Assembly: GCA_030674185.1 (NCBI GenBank)
Contig: CM060308.1
Span: forward strand, 29,040,004-29,104,003
Direction: 5' to 3'
DNA: 64,000 nt
Source: Monoplex corrugatus
Taxonomy: Eukaryota; Mollusca; Gastropoda; Littorinimorpha; Ranellidae
Shown here: piece after piece, positions 61,703-64,000 of the stretch
Numbering within the stretch: the stretch's first letter is position 1
Layout of the letters: every line of letters starts with the position of its first letter
Translations under genes and position numbers: made by a program
Notes under the pieces: generated by a model
Told to the model about the DNA's origin: nothing
The model's input: the letters and a program-made list of their open reading frames with translations, nothing else
The model's database searches: none

Positions 61703-62165
61703 GCACACACACACACACGCGCGCGGGCACAGATTTCAAGGTGGCAGCTGAAGTAAGAGTACAGAACTACAGGCTAGGATTTAAAAAGAGTGGTTTTTAG
61801 ACTGGACTTAAACGAAGAAAGGGTACAGGTAGAGCGGAGAGGAAAGGGAAGTTTGTTCCAAATAGAGGGGGCCTGATAAGAAAAAGCACGTTCACCAAGA
61901 GTTTTGTTGCGGACGCGTGGGATTCTAAGTAGGTGGGCATCAGTAGAAGAGCGTAGCTCTCTGGAGGGAATGTAAACAGTCAGGAGATCAGAAAGATAGG
62001 GGGAGCTAGACCAGCCAGAGACTTATGGCATAGGAGGGAAAGTTTATAGTCAATACGCTTTCGAACAGGAAGCCAGTGTAGAGTTCGAAGCAGAGGGGAA
62101 ACATGAGTTGACCTTGGGCATTTCCGTACAAGGCGAGCAGCGTTATTTTGAACTTTTTGCAATTT
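61545..62165 (-). mobile_element. CR1/L2-type LINE C-terminal remnant with (ATT)n tail
   Basis: On -: SKLQKVQNNAARLVRKCPRS, LLRTLHWLPVRKRIDYKL and CHKSLAGLAP, then a frame shift and LRIPRVRNKTLGERAFSYQA, IWNKLPFPLRSTCTLSSFKS and LKTTLF, ending with a hairpin-like AGCGCTTA...GGCGCCATAAATG sequence and (ATT)n at 61543-61560. These are hallmarks of the RT C-terminus of such LINEs. Interrupted near its 3' end by the (CA)n array 61613-61712. Confidence 0.85.
61613..61722. repeat. (CA)n microsatellite
   Basis: CA tract with CGCA/ACAACA interruptions and a GCGCGCG end, inside the 3' tail of the LINE remnant. Confidence 0.95.
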
Positions 62166-62456
62166 GGATAAAAAAAAAAATGTAAAAAAAAAAAAATCCC
62201 TGATCAAACAGCAGCGAGGTCTCTAATGCCTCAATCCCAATATGATCCGGTTCAGAGTTATGTGACTGTCTCTACCATTTTTTTTTCACTATGTTATGCG
62301 CGTATGCATATTTCATGCATTTTCAAGTGAACATAACCATCCGCACCACAATGAACAACTCTACTCTCTTTACCACAACATAATATTCCACACTATGTGT
62401 GGTTATTTCATATGCCAACTGATGTCTCTTGTTACTGTTAGATAAGCACTTTATAT

Positions 62457-62643
62457 TATCTTTCGACTCCCACATCCTGTCCACTGGCATCCTGCATTGT
62501 CAACCATGATAGCAAAGCAAAAAGTAAATTTTTGACTCCCTCACCCTTTCCAGCAGCTTCCTGCAGGAAGCTGGTGGACAGGTGAGGGAGTCAAAGAATT
62601 AAGGTTTTGCTGGTGGTGGATATGGTAAGGGAGTCAAAGAGTT
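62457..62643. mobile_element. Foldback MITE-like element (copy 4)
   Basis: Inner inverted repeat TTTTTGACTCCCTCACCCT ... AGGTGAGGGAGTCAAAGAATT (about 62526-62601) and an outer inverted motif ending GGGAGTCAAAGAGTTAA. More diverged than copies 2 and 3. Confidence 0.6.
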
Positions 62644-62699
62644 AATACAAACTGAATGCCTTGTCACATATCATAAGTGATACACCCAATGAGTGAACA

Positions 62700-62872
62700 T
62701 GAGAGAGACAGAGAGAGGAGACAAAGAGAGAGGAGACAAGAGAGGGGAGGAGAGAATGAGAGAAGAGAGAATGAAGACAGACAGACAGACAGAGTATAAG
62801 TGAAAGACAACAGATGTGTCAACATACACTCTTAGTCTTACACACCCACACACACACACACACACACACACA
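62700..62872. repeat. GA-rich and CA microsatellites
   Basis: GAGA/GACA-rich 62700-62793 and (CA)n 62843-62872. Confidence 0.9.
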
Positions 62873-62921
62873 AAGTCATATCAAGTCCTCAATACTAATA
62901 ATTTAAAACATACTTTATGAA

Positions 62922-63195
62922 CAGCCCTCAGATCTCATAATCACACTGTCATCAGCACCCTTGCTGTGTAGACAGTCCTGCAGTGCCAGTGCGGAAATAG
63001 CTAGACTGAAAGGAAGGGAGAACAATGGAGGGAACAATGAGAAAGGAAAATGATAGAAAGGGACAAGGGCAATAGAAGGAATAGCAGAAGATGACAGGAC
63101 AGCACAAGCAGATAGAAAGAGAGAGCCAGACACTGCAGGATACTGTCAACACAGCTTGCGCCTCTCCATTCTTTTTCACATCACTGGGCATTACT
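62922..63195. repeat. Dispersed repeat family E, copy 2
   Basis: Same orientation as copy 1; see 60581. A third copy begins at 63949 and is cut by the window end. Confidence 0.85.
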
Positions 63196-63948
63196 GTTGA
63201 TCAAAAGACATTCCACCTCCAGTCAGTTGTTTGAAGATGATACACAACTGTTTGAACCTTGTTCTTCAAACAAGATTTGTTCAATACCAGCCAAGTTAAC
63301 TGGATGACGAATATCAAATAGAACAACAACAACAAAAAACTGAAGCCCTCTTCATCAAGTCAAAAAGAACATCGTTTTCTGTATTTGCACACACAACTTC
63401 CATGCATGCATGTTGGTAGTGCTAATACACCATTCACACCTTCAGCTAGAGACTTCACTTTTACAACCTGTGATAACATGCTGCTTGAGTCTCATGTCTC
63501 GAACAATTATTACTCAATCTACAACATTTTGTTGTTCAGCCATATAGAAATTTGCCACATTAGTGTTATCCACCTATCTGATTATTCACACAGCAGAAAC
63601 ACTGGTCTGTGCCCCTATCCTATCTCCTATCTTAATTTTACTTTTACAATTCTCTCCTTTCTGGCTGCCCACAGTATATTCTCCACATACTACACTTGGT
63701 TCAAAATTCTGGTTGCAAATATATCATATTCAGTCTCTTCTTTACCAACTTCACTGGCTCCAATCCAAGCCCAGGTACTAGTTTTGAAGCTCTCATTTAT
63801 AAATATAACTTTTTGTCCCCAACAACCCCTGCCTATATTTCTCACCATTAATTCTATTCCTTGGCAGCTCTGGTTATCAGCTTATAAACTTGATGCATTC
63901 ACTAAATTCCTGGAATCAATAGTTCCAAAAAAATCAAAATCAGACTAA
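63196..63948. other. Non-coding stretch, no gene recognised
   Basis: AT-rich. A + strand frame 63385-63948 (187 codons) is open but hydrophobic-random in look, with no motif and no family match that I recognise. Probably intron of PSMC6. Confidence 0.4.
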
Positions 63949-64000
63949 ACTGCCCTCAGATCTCATAATCACAAAGTCATCAGCACCCCTACTGTGAAGA
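63949..64000. repeat. Dispersed repeat family E, copy 3 (cut by window end)
   Basis: First 52 bases of the family: CTGCCCTCAGATCTCATAAT, CACAAAGTCATCAGCACCCC. Confidence 0.8.

Noticed and set aside
63385..63948. 187-codon + strand frame near the window end
   Set aside because: AT-rich, with no domain or repeat signature that I recognise, and probably inside a PSMC6 intron on the other strand.

Overview
The window is animal nuclear DNA. The protein-coding content is two multi-exon, intron-rich genes. The repeats (tRNA-derived SINE-like sequence with a GTTAAAGATCCTGT-type core, LINE tails ending in (ATT)n, and long GT/CA, GA/CT and GTT microsatellites) look like those of a mollusc, most probably a marine gastropod. 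The organism call is an inference from repeat style. The two proteins are conserved across animals and do not settle it.

Gene 1, on the + strand, is the 3' part of an ASPP-family gene (TP53BP2/PPP1R13B-like). Recognised coding exons run from 24211 to the stop at 48182-48184: coiled-coil exons at 24211, 32229 and 33796, a long low-complexity central region, an RVSF protein-phosphatase-1 docking motif, ankyrin repeats split over 44870-45003 and 45726-45892, and an SH3 domain at 47356-48184. Splice phases match at every junction except between 35080 and 37009. That mismatch is resolved by a candidate 28-nt microexon at 36242-36269. The N-terminal Ras-association/ubiquitin-like part is not in the window, so bases 1-24210 are probably upstream intron or intergenic DNA. 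They are almost wholly repeats.

Gene 2, on the - strand and tail-to-tail with gene 1, is PSMC6 (Rpt4, 26S proteasome ATPase). Eight exons from 58608 down to the stop at 52936 encode the end of the OB region, the full AAA+ ATPase domain and the C-terminus, with every splice phase consistent. The first ~110 residues are not recognised in 58609-64000 and probably lie beyond the window.

Repeat landscape: 1995-4455 is a 26-bp minisatellite with higher-order structure. 9519-11312 is a nearly perfect tandem duplication of ~897 bp. A ~550-bp dispersed family occurs five times (6725, 14435, 20227, 23443 and, inverted, 57165). Foldback elements beginning TTAACCC look like piggyBac-type MITEs (1360, 5259, 32838, 62457). 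The ASPP introns hold two copies of a non-LTR retrotransposon with a reverse transcriptase, a CCHC knuckle and a restriction-like endonuclease (27995-31332 and 41393-43858). Both copies end in a tRNA-like/SINE-like tail. The second copy lies inside an antisense RTE-like element, which itself lies inside a sense RTE-like element. This three-level nest fills one ASPP intron, and the innermost insertion is bounded by a 36-bp perfect target-site duplication.

The features most worth checking are the RLE-LINE with its tRNA-like tail and long target duplication, the triplicated exon end with decoy 5' splice sites just after 24490, and the ASPP microexon. I saw no CRISPR array, operon, or antiviral or toxin system. 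The window is eukaryotic and none is expected.
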